From: Hermatobates lingyangjiaoensis
Taxonomy: Eukaryota; Arthropoda; Insecta; Hemiptera; Hermatobatidae
Assembly (NCBI GenBank): GCA_026182355.1
Contig: JAPFBL010000003.1
Location: 620,001-684,000, forward strand
DNA length: 64,000 nt
Direction: 5' to 3'
Shown here: one piece after another, positions 20,513-32,510 of the stretch
How the letters are laid out: every line of letters starts with the position of its first letter
How positions within the stretch are numbered: the stretch's first letter is position 1
The notes under the pieces: generated by a model
Told to the model about the DNA's origin: nothing
The model's input: only the letters and a program-made list of their open reading frames with translations
Databases searched by the model: none
Position numbers and translations under genes: made by a program

Positions 20513-23139
20513 ATTGTTAGTTATTTGAAAATAAATCTCAGCATATATTTAATTTTACCAGTCATGAACATTTTTATATTCGAAAGAAACCATTTCAAAG
20601 TGAAATAGTTTGAAAGTAAAGCTTTCAGAAGCCGACACAGGCAAGCATCTATGAGCCACATACTACTAATTACAAAAACCATTCTTATATGTTATTTAGA
20701 TAGTACAGTGATTGCAGCCTCCTAGCTCCGATACATTATCATTTTTATTTCATTATTTCTTTTAGAAAAAAAATTGTCTTTCCTAAGGAAAACTTCAGGG
20801 CTAGTGGACTCTTGAGAGAGTAACACGTCGGTGAGAGAGGAGACCAGCAGAGACCTGTGAGACGCCACATGGACTCACCGCATTCAGATTAGTAGTTATT
20901 TGGTTTATGTTATTTAGAGCTATTTAGCTCTGTTCACTAGATCACTGATTTGCTTTGGGCAAGTAGTGATCACTAGATCACATCAGCTGGAAGTTATTAG
21001 CTATACAGCTACTCTTTACAGGATAACAAGAAGAAAATAATGATTATTTTTCAGCAATTTAGCATCATGTTCAATCGGTTTAGTATATGCAGAGTTGCAA
21101 GAAATATTGATACACATTCTCTGTCTGGTTAGTGTCTTGTTATATATGAACCGTTACAATTAAGTGTCTAGTAGTCACTTAAGAAAAATTCGCTGTAAAT
21201 AATATTGACATCTTAGAATTATTTTGTAAGGTATACAAAATTAATAATATATACAACTAAAATGTTTCATATACATGAGGTTACTGATTCCTTAGTAGTA
21301 ACATACTAGTCTATTCTAAGTCAGTTGTATTCTAATGTTGAAGCAAGCACAAGTACATATCAATAGGAATCTTAGGTTACTTGCTGTGCAAATAGTTTGA
21401 ATTATAGTAATAAACTAGCAAGATGAATTATTCAAGCCCACATTACAAACAAGTACAATTTTCACACAAACAAATGGTGGTTGTTTATACCACTAACCAT
21501 CTATTTAAGATAAACTTTATACTTTTCAGAAAAAAAATAATTATCTGAATGATGTAACGTCGTCATTATCATCATTATTATCAACGTAACCCTCTAACCG
21601 TAAATTATAAAATGAAGCCTATCATATTTGAAAAAAATCATTTAGTTAAATTGATTATTCATGATTTTGACAATATATTTATTTATAGTACAATTGAGCA
21701 TAGACCAAACCAAATGCTTGTTAAAGAAACATCTAAACAACAACTGCAATATGAAAGTAATTTTTACTTCAAGCAATCTATAAACAAAGCAAAACTGACG
21801 TTCTTATTCCACAGTAAAGTGTTATGCTTTCGGGAGAACACTTTTAAATAAAGTTCTCATAATTTAGAAGTTTATTCTCTCAAAGTGATATTTCATACAA
21901 TAATGATAACTACAAACAGTAAGTACAACTACTTACAGTATTAACTTACTTCTACAGTATCATAGTACTTAAATAGTTTAATATTTAAGTACTATAATTG
22001 CAAATGCAAATAATCAGATGATTACTTAATGATTGCTATCAATGAATATGATGAGTTGATTTTTAAATTATCATTCTTTTTAGTTAATACATTTTGTATC
22101 TTATTGCTAAAATGAAATCCTGTGGATTAAACATAATGTTAAAAAAGATTTGAAATGCTTATAATCGATTATTTATGAAGACGAATTACCTACTTTATTC
22201 AAGGTACATATTTGCTTCAGAATATTTTACTTAAGACGGCACCTATTTATTAGAAATATGTAAACAAATTGAAATTGAATTATTGTTGCTTAATTAATTT
22301 TTTACAATTACTATAATTTAAAATGAATGAAAAAGTAGAATTTTCATTAAGTTGTTAAAATGAATTATAAAAATTATACTTCTTATAATTAGCATCACTA
22401 ATTAAACAGAATATCTTTGATACATATCATATTAAGAATGTACATGTTCATCTTCATAAATAATATAGTATTAAGCAATGTATATTGTATATATGAAGCA
22501 TATTTTGACTAAGATGTCAACAAAAATAGATAATATTAATTATATTCATTGTAAATTAAGAAGGTGTAACTTACTTCAGTTATTGACGAGTAGAAAATTT
22601 CGTAGTTCGATTGTACTTTAGAATAAGAAGGTATTTATTTTTGTGATGGGTATTGATACAATTATTAATGTTGAAATTAGTTTAAAAATGACCACTCCAG
22701 ACTTCTTAATAATGATTACATTTTCCTCACAACCAGTTAAATGCTTGTAGGCATTGATTAGAATGAATTAATTGAAATAAGAACTGTTATTGTTATTCCT
22801 ACAAATGAAGTCCTTTGCAATTTAACTTATTGTGAAGGTTAATAATTAATTAATTAAATTGATTATAAATTAATTCAATAAAATATATTAACTCACAATA
22901 TTGTTAAATGCATAATACTTCAGTTATTTTATGTTGTGAACAAATTATACATTGTACAGTATTTCTTTTTACTGTCCTTCATTTAGTGAAATCATTTCGG
23001 TTGTATAATCTTTTATATTAAGTAATCAAAGTTACTCGTCCAAATGTCCATCATTAGAAATTATATCAACAATTATGAGAAGAAGAGCATATGCATGAAG
23101 TCCATGGAAGGCAGTTAAATGCATTATGTACACATTTTT
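20513..23139. other. AT-rich DNA without supported gene
   Basis: Slightly GC-richer stretch at 20790-21010 with several short palindromes (e.g. 'agtgatcact'), otherwise featureless. A 79-codon open frame at 21612-21851 contains KNHLVKLIIHDFDN, faintly like the zinc-binding start of a retroelement integrase, but this is too short to call. Confidence 0.45.
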
Positions 23140-23226
23140 ATTTTATGCAGCAGCTTCTGCATTAACAACCTTTCTACTGACAGCTTCTATTTTTCTCCCA
23201 ATCGTTCGTTGTTCTAGACGTAATTT
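23140..23226 (-). pseudogene. Short fragment matching 23568-23650 in inverse orientation (possible PLE N-terminus)
   Basis: Minus strand reads RKIEAVSRKVVNAEAAA, nearly the same peptide as KIDAISRKVVNAEAAA in the plus-strand fragment at 23495-23735. The pair therefore comes from one dispersed protein-coding repeat. It lies just downstream, in minus sense, of the hammerhead-like motif at 23343-23318. Confidence 0.4.
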
Positions 23227-23317
23227 CCAAATATAATTGGCCAGAGACATGTGAACACACAAGTAAAACTACTGATAAAACTAGACGACTATATGAAAAT
23301 CACTAAAAAGAAACAAG

Positions 23318-23343
23318 CTTTCGACCATACATTGGTCATCTTG
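23318..23343 (-). other. Hammerhead-core-like motif
   Basis: Minus strand: AAGATGA, stem CC/GG (or GACC/GGTC), then GAAAGC. It lies between two inverted fragments of a PLE-like reading frame. Confidence 0.35.
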
Positions 23344-23494
23344 GGGTTAAAACTATGTATAATATCTATAACCAATTAATAAATGCATCTTTAATATTAA
23401 ACAAACCAAGTAAAACAAAAAATAAAACAGGAGAGAATACGGTACGTAACAGAAAGATAAATTAAAAGATAGTAGGTTATAGAAGGGTTGTAAC

Positions 23495-23735
23495 AACATT
23501 CAGGTTGGACCCTCAGTTGTTGCCAACCCTTCTAGATTCAAGTTTCTCTAACAAATTTGTAACTGTTTTCAAACGTATAGAGTCTAAAGCAACGAAAGTT
23601 GTGAGAAAAATAGATGCTATCAGTAGAAAGGTTGTTAATGCAGAGGCTGCTGCATATTTTAATTCCATCTGTCTCCAAGAAGGCCTGCTGTCCACTTATA
23701 CTACTAATACTTTTGTTTTAATGTATTCCCAAATG
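23495..23735 (+). pseudogene. Protein-like fragment, possibly PLE N-terminal region
   Basis: The open frame 23505-23738 reads, in order, LPTLLDSSFSNKF, FKRIESKATKVVRKIDAIS, RKVVNAEAAAYFNSICLQEG and LLSTYTTN. A second copy of the central peptide is at 23140-23226 on the other strand, which supports a transposable origin. PLE N-terminal regions have a comparable F...C...GLLP.YTN segment, and similarity here would end right after it. This assignment is from memory of the family and weak. A fragment of another retroelement or a repeated host exon is possible. Confidence 0.35.
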
Positions 23736-23739
23736 TAAT

Positions 23740-24655
23740 ATGTTTAATAAATGAAATGACACCTCATTTTTTTTTTATTTTGCTTCGAATGCTGATTTGA
23801 TTCTTCTTGATTTTTTTTGTATATAAAGTAATGATTATTATTTGAAATTGTGATTACTAACAGAAAGTAACAGTATTAGACTTATTTGAATGTTGTATAA
23901 AATTATTTGACTTTCTATTGAACTTAACACTATAGTATCCAAAACAAGAAATTTTACTTTTTGCATATATACTTAAGCACTTATCATGCTGATTGTATGT
24001 AGTATCTTATTGAATTATGTAAAAGCAGTTTTATTTTGTCACTGTATCATTCTAAAACACATATATCAACAAAATGATTTTGAATGTATTCATAAATTAT
24101 AATGAAATGCACACATTTTTATCTTATATTGAAGTAAAAGCTATTAGTTCTATCTTATTTAAATCGTTATAGTATATAACTGAATTCTCATAGTTTTTGT
24201 CAAAACAGTGTGTGTATTCATACAATAAACCGTTCATTCATCCCACTAATATATTTTCACCATAATTCAATGATAATTTTAAAATCATATTTTTATAACT
24301 ATTGATCAACATTACACTTTTGATTATAGTGAAGTAAATATAGTTAATGTGGCCCAATCATTGTTCTAAGATCGTTTAGGTAATGAACTTTGATTCCCTG
24401 AAGTTCCTTGATCAAAACCAGTCAGTCTGTATTTTACAATATCAACTAGGTAACGTTCTACAATGATCTTATTGATGGTATATAATATTCATATTTTTTT
24501 AAAGTAAATGTCTTTGATCACCGTAACCTGTAAAATAAGTTTTTAATAACATGATAACATATAACACATTTTGTATATTGATATTTTTACGTGAAGTAAA
24601 TACCTAGAATCTAATGGAGTCCAATCTGTTCTAAACTGCGTAAGGTAACTAATGA
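23740..24655. other. AT-rich DNA, no feature
   Basis: No coding or structural signal apart from a diverged relative of the following tandem repeat (e.g. 'accagtcagtctgtatttta' near 24417). Confidence 0.5.
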
Positions 24656-26290
24656 CCCCTAAGTTCTTTTTTTGTTCACGATACATGTCACTTGTATGAC
24701 TCTGTCATCAACTGTATTTTAGAGATAATCTTTACTGAGGTCAACCCATATATGTCATAATTATACAGAATGAATTATCATTTAAATGGTAGTTAATTTT
24801 TCTTTACTTTTATAGTTAAAATTTGCTTCTTTTTGAATCACCGATATCAATACTAACCTAAAGTATCAAGTGTTGTTATCGAGTAATAATTTGGATAAAT
24901 AAAACTTTTTTATGTATGAACTCAAACAGTCGGTTGCTTTTCGTCATAGGAACATGGCGACATCAATAGAATTTAATGCCAAGGTAATATATTTTTTTTT
25001 GTTCACCATAATGTCACTTGATAATACGTCAAAACTTGTCTTTTAACATAATTCTTACTACAGTGTCAACCCATATATGTTAAATTATATGGAATAATTA
25101 TAATTTAAATGGTAGTTAATTTTTTTCTTTGCTTTTTTTAAGTTAATTGCTTCTTTTTGAATCACCGATATCAAACAAACCTAAAATAAGTGTTACTATC
25201 ATAAAATTAGATAAAAAAAAACATTTTTTATATATTGAACTCAAACAGTCGGTTGCTTTTCGTCAAATAAACATGGCCGACAATGCAATGAGATAATTTA
25301 ATGCCAAAGTAATAATGAATTTTTTTTTTTTGTTCACCCATAATGGCACTTGATAATTACGTCAAAACTTCTCTTTTAATTATAATTTTAACTACGTGTC
25401 AACCCATATATGTTAAATTATATGGAATAAATTATTATTTAAATGGTAGTTAATTTTTTTCTTTGCTTTTTTTAAGTTAATTGCTTCTTTTTGAATCACC
25501 GATATCAAACAAACCTAAAATAAGTGTTACTATCATAAAATTAGATAAAAAAAAAAACATTTTTTATATATTGAACTCAAACAGTCGGTTGCTTTTCGTC
25601 AAATAAACATGGCCGACAATGCAATGAGATAATTTAATGCCAAGGTAGTAATGAATTTTTTTTTGTTCACTCATAATGACACTTGATAATTACGTCAAAA
25701 CTTCTCTTTTAACTATAATTTTTAATACGTGTCAACCCATATATGTTAAATTGTACAGAATGAATTATAATTTAAATGGTAGTTAATTTTTTTCTTTGCT
25801 TTTTTTAAGTTAATTGCTTCTTTTTGAATCACCGATATCAAACAAACCTAAAATAAGTGTTGTTATCATAAAATTTGATAAAAAAAAAACATTTTTTATA
25901 TATTGAACTCAAACAGTCGGTTGCTTTTCGTCAAATAAACATGGCCGACAATGCAATGAGATAATTTAATGCCAAGGTAATAATGAATTTTTTTTTTTTG
26001 TTCACTCATAATGACACTTGATAATTACGTCAAAACTTCTCTTTTAATTATAATTTTAACTATGTGTCAACCCATATATGTTAAATTATATGAAATAAAT
26101 TATAATTTAAATGGTAGTTAATTTTTTTCTTTACTTTTTTAAGTTAATTGCTTCTTATTGATTGACCAATATGAAACAATCCTAAAATGAGTGTCATTAT
26201 CATAAAAACTGATATGAAAAATTCATTTTTTTTTTTTTATTTAACTGAACCAGTTTGCGATTGCTGTTGGTTATGAAACATGATAGACTA
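24656..26290 (+). repeat. Tandem repeat, ~320-336-bp unit, about 5 copies
   Basis: The anchor 'cagtcggttgcttttcgtc' recurs at about 24928, 25247, 25580 and 25916, with a decayed one near 26250 (spacings 319, 333, 336, 334). Each unit also has 'gaatcaccgatatcaa', 'aacatggc(c)gacaatgcaat' and 'gtcaacccatatatgtt'. The inner copies are most alike and the outer ones decayed. T-runs vary in length. No open frame spans units. Confidence 0.9.
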
Positions 26291-27430
26291 TGAACTGTTG
26301 CATTATGCCATTGTTATTAATAATTATTCTTTTTCACTTGATAGCAAATGTCATTTGGTATTTTATGTCAATACTCATCTTTGTGTATATAGTTAGGATT
26401 TAGGATGTTATGTCCATTTTATGCAATCTTTTTAAGAAGACCGATTAGCAAATATTTCTGTAATACCATTGTAACGGTTGTTGCTGAAGAATAAAATTAT
26501 TAGGAATAGCTCTGTTTGTGAATGAAGAAAACGAGAAAAAATATTTTATATGCTGAACTGATTTATGTTTTAATTATATAACTTTGACATATATGAGAAT
26601 TATTTGGTTATGACTAGTCTGTGACTGACTGACAATGATTCCATAATATTTTACATTGCAATTGAGTTAATATTAACATGTGTGTACTGTTGCAGGTACA
26701 GACGAAAGGATACCTGTACACAGGTTAGTGGGCATGTTTGTGGTTATTGCATGTAATCATTTACAGTACACAGCAAAACAGAAGATCAACATAGTACACT
26801 GTTCGAAACCCCCTCACTTCCGCTGTTCTTCCCAGTCCAATCGTGATTTGTTAGGGCTTAAATCTGTTAAGGGTGTCTATAGGGTTTCTAGGTGTCCCTG
26901 AGTGATTCAGGATAATATATCCAAACATAGATCTTAGGCATTACATCTCTATTTTTGAGCGCATCATTATAGTAAGTTATAAGTAACAGCGATTTCCTTC
27001 TAAAGAAGAGCCACTCACCGCAGCGAATTTGTTATATGAATGGCGAGATGATATTTATTCACCACTCTAAGCAAAAATTCTACAGTTTCCAACAAGATTA
27101 TTATTTAGTTAAAATAGGCTAGGCATAAAAACTTTCCAGTGAATTGAAAAAGAAATGCGAGCTCCTCCCTATCCCTATCAAAGTTTTTATCCCCAAACTC
27201 TGAAGAAGACGCCGATGCTCATCAAGTTTATTTTTCTCTGGGCAGAAGAATAAGCAACCTGAAAGTAAGTCGCATTATCTTTATTTTTGATGATTATTTT
27301 TACCGTATTGTATTTGATTTAATTAAAATATTTCTCGAATATTTGTGTACAGTGTGCTTTCAGCTATTTTTAGAATTAAGAGCTCCCAACTTCAAGCAGT
27401 TTCAGAACCTGTATCCTAGAAACACGGCAA
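26291..27430. other. No supported gene; exon-like scrap at 26696-26724
   Basis: A 29-nt segment sits between 'gttgcag' and 'gttagt', i.e. acceptor- and donor-like sequences. An open frame across it (26680-26901) has no motif. Insufficient to call an exon. Confidence 0.3.
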
Positions 27431-27473
27431 AGGCTTTTCAGGTATACGAAGATCTTCATAAGAATATATAAAA

Positions 27474-27642
27474 CACAAGCTTTCGGCTCACATTAGCCAT
27501 CAGCAGGTAAAAAACGATAAACTAAAATGGTAAACAAAATGCCTAGTACAGTAAAATTAATAGATTTAATCTGAGTATATATTATCATTTTAGTTTATCG
27601 TTTTTTACCTGATGATGGCTAATGTGAGCCAAAAGCTTGTGT
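27474..27642. repeat. Inverted repeat with hammerhead-core-like motif in both arms
   Basis: Arms 27474-27532 and 27583-27642 are near-perfect reverse complements with about 50 bp between. Plus arm: CTGATGA at 27609, stem GGCT/AGCC, then AAAAGC. Minus arm: stem GGCT/AGCC followed by GAAAGC (27506-27481). It interrupts the left edge of the tandem array that follows. Confidence 0.65.
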
Positions 27643-27699
27643 TTAGACTAAAGTTTTTAAAAATTGAAAAAAATAATAAAAATATATGAAGATACATAC

Positions 27700-30600
27700 T
27701 TATTGTAATTCTACTGTGTAGGTAAATTTTCGTTGAATACATAAGTATTTTACATTTTTTTAAATGTATATATGCATTACAGTTTCTATCTACTCTCTTA
27801 TGTAACTAATATGTTATGACATTAGTAACGCTCTTGATATGTAGGAAGAAATGTGGTTATATATTTCTTTAATTATATTAAAGGTATATGTGTGAGGTAC
27901 CTCATATATGTTGAATATATGTGTTTGATGTATTTAAGTCTATATATACATATATTTTTGTAAACTACTATTCCATGCAACTAATATGATTTCAAGGGAT
28001 AGAAACGTATTTGAAGTCATGAAGAGGTGTTGATCACTTTATTATTTGTTGTATTCTACTGTGTGAGGTAAGTTATGGTTGTTGTATACAATAGATGTTT
28101 TATTAACTTTAAATTTATATTAATTTATATAAATCTATTGAATTTAAATTTTCATAAGTATATTTTCATGTTGTTTGTTTTGCATGTAAAAACTGTTTTC
28201 AGGTGTATGGTATATGGAGATCTATATTTACAACCTTCTATTAATTTTACTGTACGAGGTAACATATAACATTTGCATTTTATGATATTTAATTGCCTAT
28301 TTTATAGCTGTTTCTCTTCTATTCCCCAATAAAATCAAATGATAAAGGAATTGAAACCCTTTTGAGGATTATGAAGAAGTATGATTGCATCTTGATATGC
28401 AATTCTGTTTTATGAGGTAACATTGAATTTGGAATTGCTAAACAGGTATGTGTTCTATGATTTATAAGACAACACTTATATAACTATTTATATCTACTGT
28501 TTCATGTAATTAATATGACTATGGGGGTAGAAATAGTATGATGTGTATAAACAAATATGATTATTCTTATTTTAATTATAAGTTTGTATTTTGCCATAGT
28601 TGTTAAGTAGGTATGTATTTATAATCTGTATGTCAACATTTACATAGCTATTTCTATTCTACTCATTTATGTAACTTATGTGTTTATGGGGCTAGATATG
28701 GTATGATGTATATAATCATGTATTATTATGCTATTTTAGTTATAATTTTTATTTTGCCTTATAGTTGTTAAGTAGGTATGTCTTTTATGATGTGCATGTC
28801 AACATTTACATAGCTATTTCTATTCTACTCATTTATGTAACTTATGTGTTTATGGGGCTAGATATGGTATGATGTATATAATCATGTATTATTATGCTTA
28901 TTTTAGTTATAATTTTTATTTTGCCTTATAATTGTTAAGTAGATATGTATTTATAATCTGTATGTCAACATTTACATAGCTATTTCTATTCTACTCTTTT
29001 ATGTAACTTATGTAATTATGGGGCTAGAAATTGTGTGATGTATATAATCATGTATTATTATTATTAGTATTATTTTAATTATAATTCGTTTTTGCCATAT
29101 AGTTGTTAAGTAGGAATGTGTTTTGTAATCTATATGTCAACATTAACATAGCAATTTCTATTCTACTCTATGATGTTTATCTTTAAGTTAGTCAGGGGGG
29201 GAGGGGCACATTTAGTCAGGGGGGGTCCTGGGGCTTGGGTGGCCACCAGGCGGGTCCGCAGGTGGTGGATAGCGGAAGGCCCTGTACGACCCATTCGCTA
29301 TCAGGGTAACCCCGAATAGTTAATAAGGGGTCCCGAACCAACCCCTCTCAAGCCACGTTTTAACATCATACAAGTTCAAATAACTGAAAATGTAACTCAG
29401 TTTTTAATGAGTACCCAGGACAGCATTCACCTGACCTTTTCTGACAACTTTTCAGTGCATTTAGTTTTTAACTGGTTTCTTAACTATTATTTTATTTTAA
29501 GGTAAATAACCACACACAATAGTCCAAACAATTAATAGATTAATGTTATCTTTTTTACCAAATCAATATCAACAGTAAACCTTCTGAACTTAAGACTTCA
29601 TTGATCTGTGTTTTGTGATGTATATGTCAACATTTATAGCATTTCTATTCTACTGTTTTATGTAACTTATGTGAATATAGGGCTAGGAATGGAATAATGT
29701 ATATAATCATGTATTACTATTCTTATTTTAGTTATAATTTGTATTTTGCTTTATAGTTGTTAAGTAGGTATGTGTTTTATGATGTCTATGACACCAGAAA
29801 TAAATAGTTATTTCTATTCTACTCTGTTAAGTAACTTATGTAATAATGACGCTAGGAATTAAATGATGTATATAGAAATATATTATTATGCTTATTTTGG
29901 TTATAATGTGTATTTTGTCTTATAGTTGTTAAGTAGGTATGTTTTTTTTTATCTCCATGTCAACATTTACATAGTTATTTCTATTCTATTCTGTTACGTA
30001 ATTTATGTGACTAAGGGGCTAGGAATGGTATGATGTATATAATCATGTATTATTATTCTTAATTTATTTTAAATGTTTTTTTTCCTTACAGTTGTAAGTA
30101 GGTATGCGTTTTATGATGTCTACATTTACATAGCTATTTCTATTCTACTCCTTTCTGTAACTTATGTGAATATGGGGCTAAGAATGGTGTGATGTATATA
30201 GCCATGTATTATTATTCTTATTTTACCAATAATTTGTATTTTGCCATATAGTTGTTAAGTAGGTATGTGATTTATGATGTCTTTGTCAACATTTACGCAG
30301 TTATTTCTAATCTACTCTTTTATGTAACTTATATGATTATGGGGCTCGAATGGAATGACATATAGAAATGTATTTTATTTTATTTCGTTATAATTTGTAT
30401 TTGGCGTTATAGTGTTTAAGTAGGTATGTGTTTTATTATGTCTACATTTACATACCTATTCTATTCCACTCTGTTATGTAACTTATATGACTTTGGGGCT
30501 AGATATGGTATAATGTATATAATCATGTATGATTATTTTTATTTTGGTTATAATGTGTATTTTGCCTTAGAGTTGTTCAGTAGGTATGGGTTTTATGATG

Positions 30601-30975
30601 CCTATATCTACATTTACATAGCTATTTGTATTCTAATCTTTTATGTAACTTATGTGATTATGGGGTTAGGAATAGTATGATGTATATAGTCATGTATTAT
30701 TATTCTTATTGGACTTGTGTTTATTTGGCCTTATAGTTGTTATGTAGGTATCTGTTTATGAATCTTTGTCAACATTTCATAGCTATTTCTCTTGTACTCT
30801 TTTATATAACTTATGTGATTATGGAGCTAGAAATTGTATGATGTATGGAATCATGTATTATTATTCTTATTTTATTTATAATGTGCATTTTCCTTATAGT
30901 TTTTAGGTATGCATGTGGTTTATTTGGTCTATATCAATATTTACATAGTATCTCTATTCTAGTCTATGATGTATG
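27700..30975 (+). repeat. Tandem array, ~160-175-bp unit, roughly 18 copies, each with splice-site-like signals
   Basis: The anchor 'ttgttaagtaggtatgtg' (and variants) recurs near 28598, 28766, 28932, 29103, 29757, 29928, 30090, 30251, 30412, 30572 and 30737. Other shared blocks are 'acatttacatagctatttct' and 'gtatgatgtatataatcatg'. The left part (27700-28450) is a decayed version with anchors such as 'tactgtgtgaggtaagt'. In most units a T-rich tract ends in 'cttatag', followed by 11 nt and then 'gtatgt', i.e. the look of a 3' splice site, a micro-exon and a 5' splice site. The array is interrupted by 29175-29610. No long open frame. Confidence 0.85.
29175..29610. other. GC-rich insertion inside the 165-bp array
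   Basis: A G-run-rich start ('gtcaggggggg' twice), then 'ggtggccaccaggcgggtcc', 'ggtggtggatagcggaaggc' and a complementary 'cgctatc' form a strongly GC-rich block (29190-29360) followed by AT-rich DNA. Composition is unlike the surroundings. Part of a monomer is repeated on both sides. Possibly a retroelement 5' region, not identified. Confidence 0.5.
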
Positions 30976-32079
30976 TCTAACCAACTTTAGTTAAGAGCAA
31001 GATTACAAGTAATTTTATCGGAAACATTGTAATTTAATTAACAACTATAACCTTAATGTATAAATATATTTAAATGAATTATATATATCAGATACACATT
31101 TTGAGAGAAGCACACCAAATGAGATTCTTAATGTTATTAGTTCTTAGGTTTAATTTAAAATATGTGCGTGTTGTGCTCATTATGAGTAATCATATTAGAT
31201 GCAAGAGATTGGCATTGGACAAAGTAGGAAATCGAGCAAGCGATGAAGGCAGCCGGAGACGGCATGTGCTTATATCTGCCTCTGGACGTGCATGATCTCC
31301 CACGCCTTGCGTAAGGAATCATTTGATTGCGGGGGCGAGGAGAAGGATAGAAGGCATTATTGTTAGACCGAGTATGATGCATGTCATTTACACTGAAGCA
31401 ATAGTTTTTGCATTTTCCTACTCACAAAAATCATTATTTTCTGTAGCTCTTGCTTCAGCTAGTCAAAAATGACGTGCTCTATTCAAAAAACAGCATCCTG
31501 AAATTTTAACACAAAAGAAGCTAGATTTTCGTTTAGCTAAACTATATGATTGAATACTGAAAAGAAAATAAGAAAGAAACTGAGAAGTTAAAAGGTGAAA
31601 AAGACCGTTTTAACAGGATTTAAATGCAAATCATTCTTCTTTGCTGTTCTTTCAATAATTTGGAGAGCAGAGTGTTATATATAATTTATCATGTTACTTA
31701 AACCTGAAGGTGGTACCATCTAGAACCGCACTATTATAAGAACAATTTCATCTACATATTCTTTTGTAAAATAAACTTAATTATTTTGATTATTCAGTAG
31801 GTCATCTACAACTAATTCCCCATAATAGTGAGACGCCTCCCTGTGGAGGGCATATAAAAGTTACAATTTCAGCATATGCATTCATTTTTCTTGCATTCAA
31901 TCCATTAAATAATCTCTGGATTAATACATCTATACATTAATCTAGACTTTTGAAAGTATGTTATCAAAAGTATTTTCAATATCCATGCAGTAGTAAAGAG
32001 TGATTTCTTTAATAATTAGATTTTTGTAATTTATAAGCCAGAGTTTTTGGAACTGTACGTTGATTTCCTCTTCTAATAT
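30976..32079. other. No supported gene
   Basis: AT-rich. Overlapping short open frames on both strands at 31074-31382 lie in a modestly GC-richer stretch and have no recognisable motif. Confidence 0.5.
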
Positions 32080-32345
32080 GGATGTTGTCCCTTTCATGTA
32101 AAAATTAAATTTTGTGATGTTTTCACAAAAATTTAGTTATTCTATCATTAGCTGTTTAGTGCTAGGAAAGCATTTTTAGAGACTGTAAAATGTATGATAA
32201 TGCATCCTTTTTGTACTGTAATTTTGAAAAAAATGTTGAACCATATCCACAAACTTTTGGATAGCACCCACTCACATACGCGCAGATATTATTGAAAAAA
32301 CGCAAAAAAAAAATAGTTTTCAGAGCCTCCAAACATGTTAATCCA
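32080..32345 (-). repeat. Diverged RF1 copy, left portion, minus strand
   Basis: Recognisable blocks in the same order as in 19300-19945: 'ctgtttagtgctaggaaagca' for 'gtgtttagcgtc.aaaaaac', then 'cacccactcacata' and 'cctccaaacatgttaatcca'. Strongly decayed and internally deleted, so older than the other copies. Confidence 0.5.
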
Positions 32346-32361
32346 GCAAAACCTAGTGATT

Positions 32362-32510
32362 CTATATATATATATATATATATATATTTGATATATTTAT
32401 CAAATATATGATATTTATCTATTTATGATATTGTTTATTTAAATATATTTATTAAATATATTTATCTATAATTTATCAAATATAGATTTGATCTATATTT
32501 ATCATAAAAA
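32362..32510. repeat. (TA)n and ATT-rich palindromic low-complexity tract
   Basis: About 13 TA units, then alternating 'atatttatca'/'tgataaatat'-like palindromes. Confidence 0.85.

Noticed and set aside
21612..21851. 79-codon frame with KNHLVKLIIHDFDN, faintly like an integrase zinc-binding region of an LTR element.
   Set aside because: The second histidine and the CxxC part are not seen, and no other retroelement sequence adjoins.
10510..27636. Calling the CTGANGA...GAAA motifs proven hammerhead ribozymes.
   Set aside because: An extra base follows the first core box in most copies, and stems I and III with the cleavage site could not be established by eye. Reported only as core-like.
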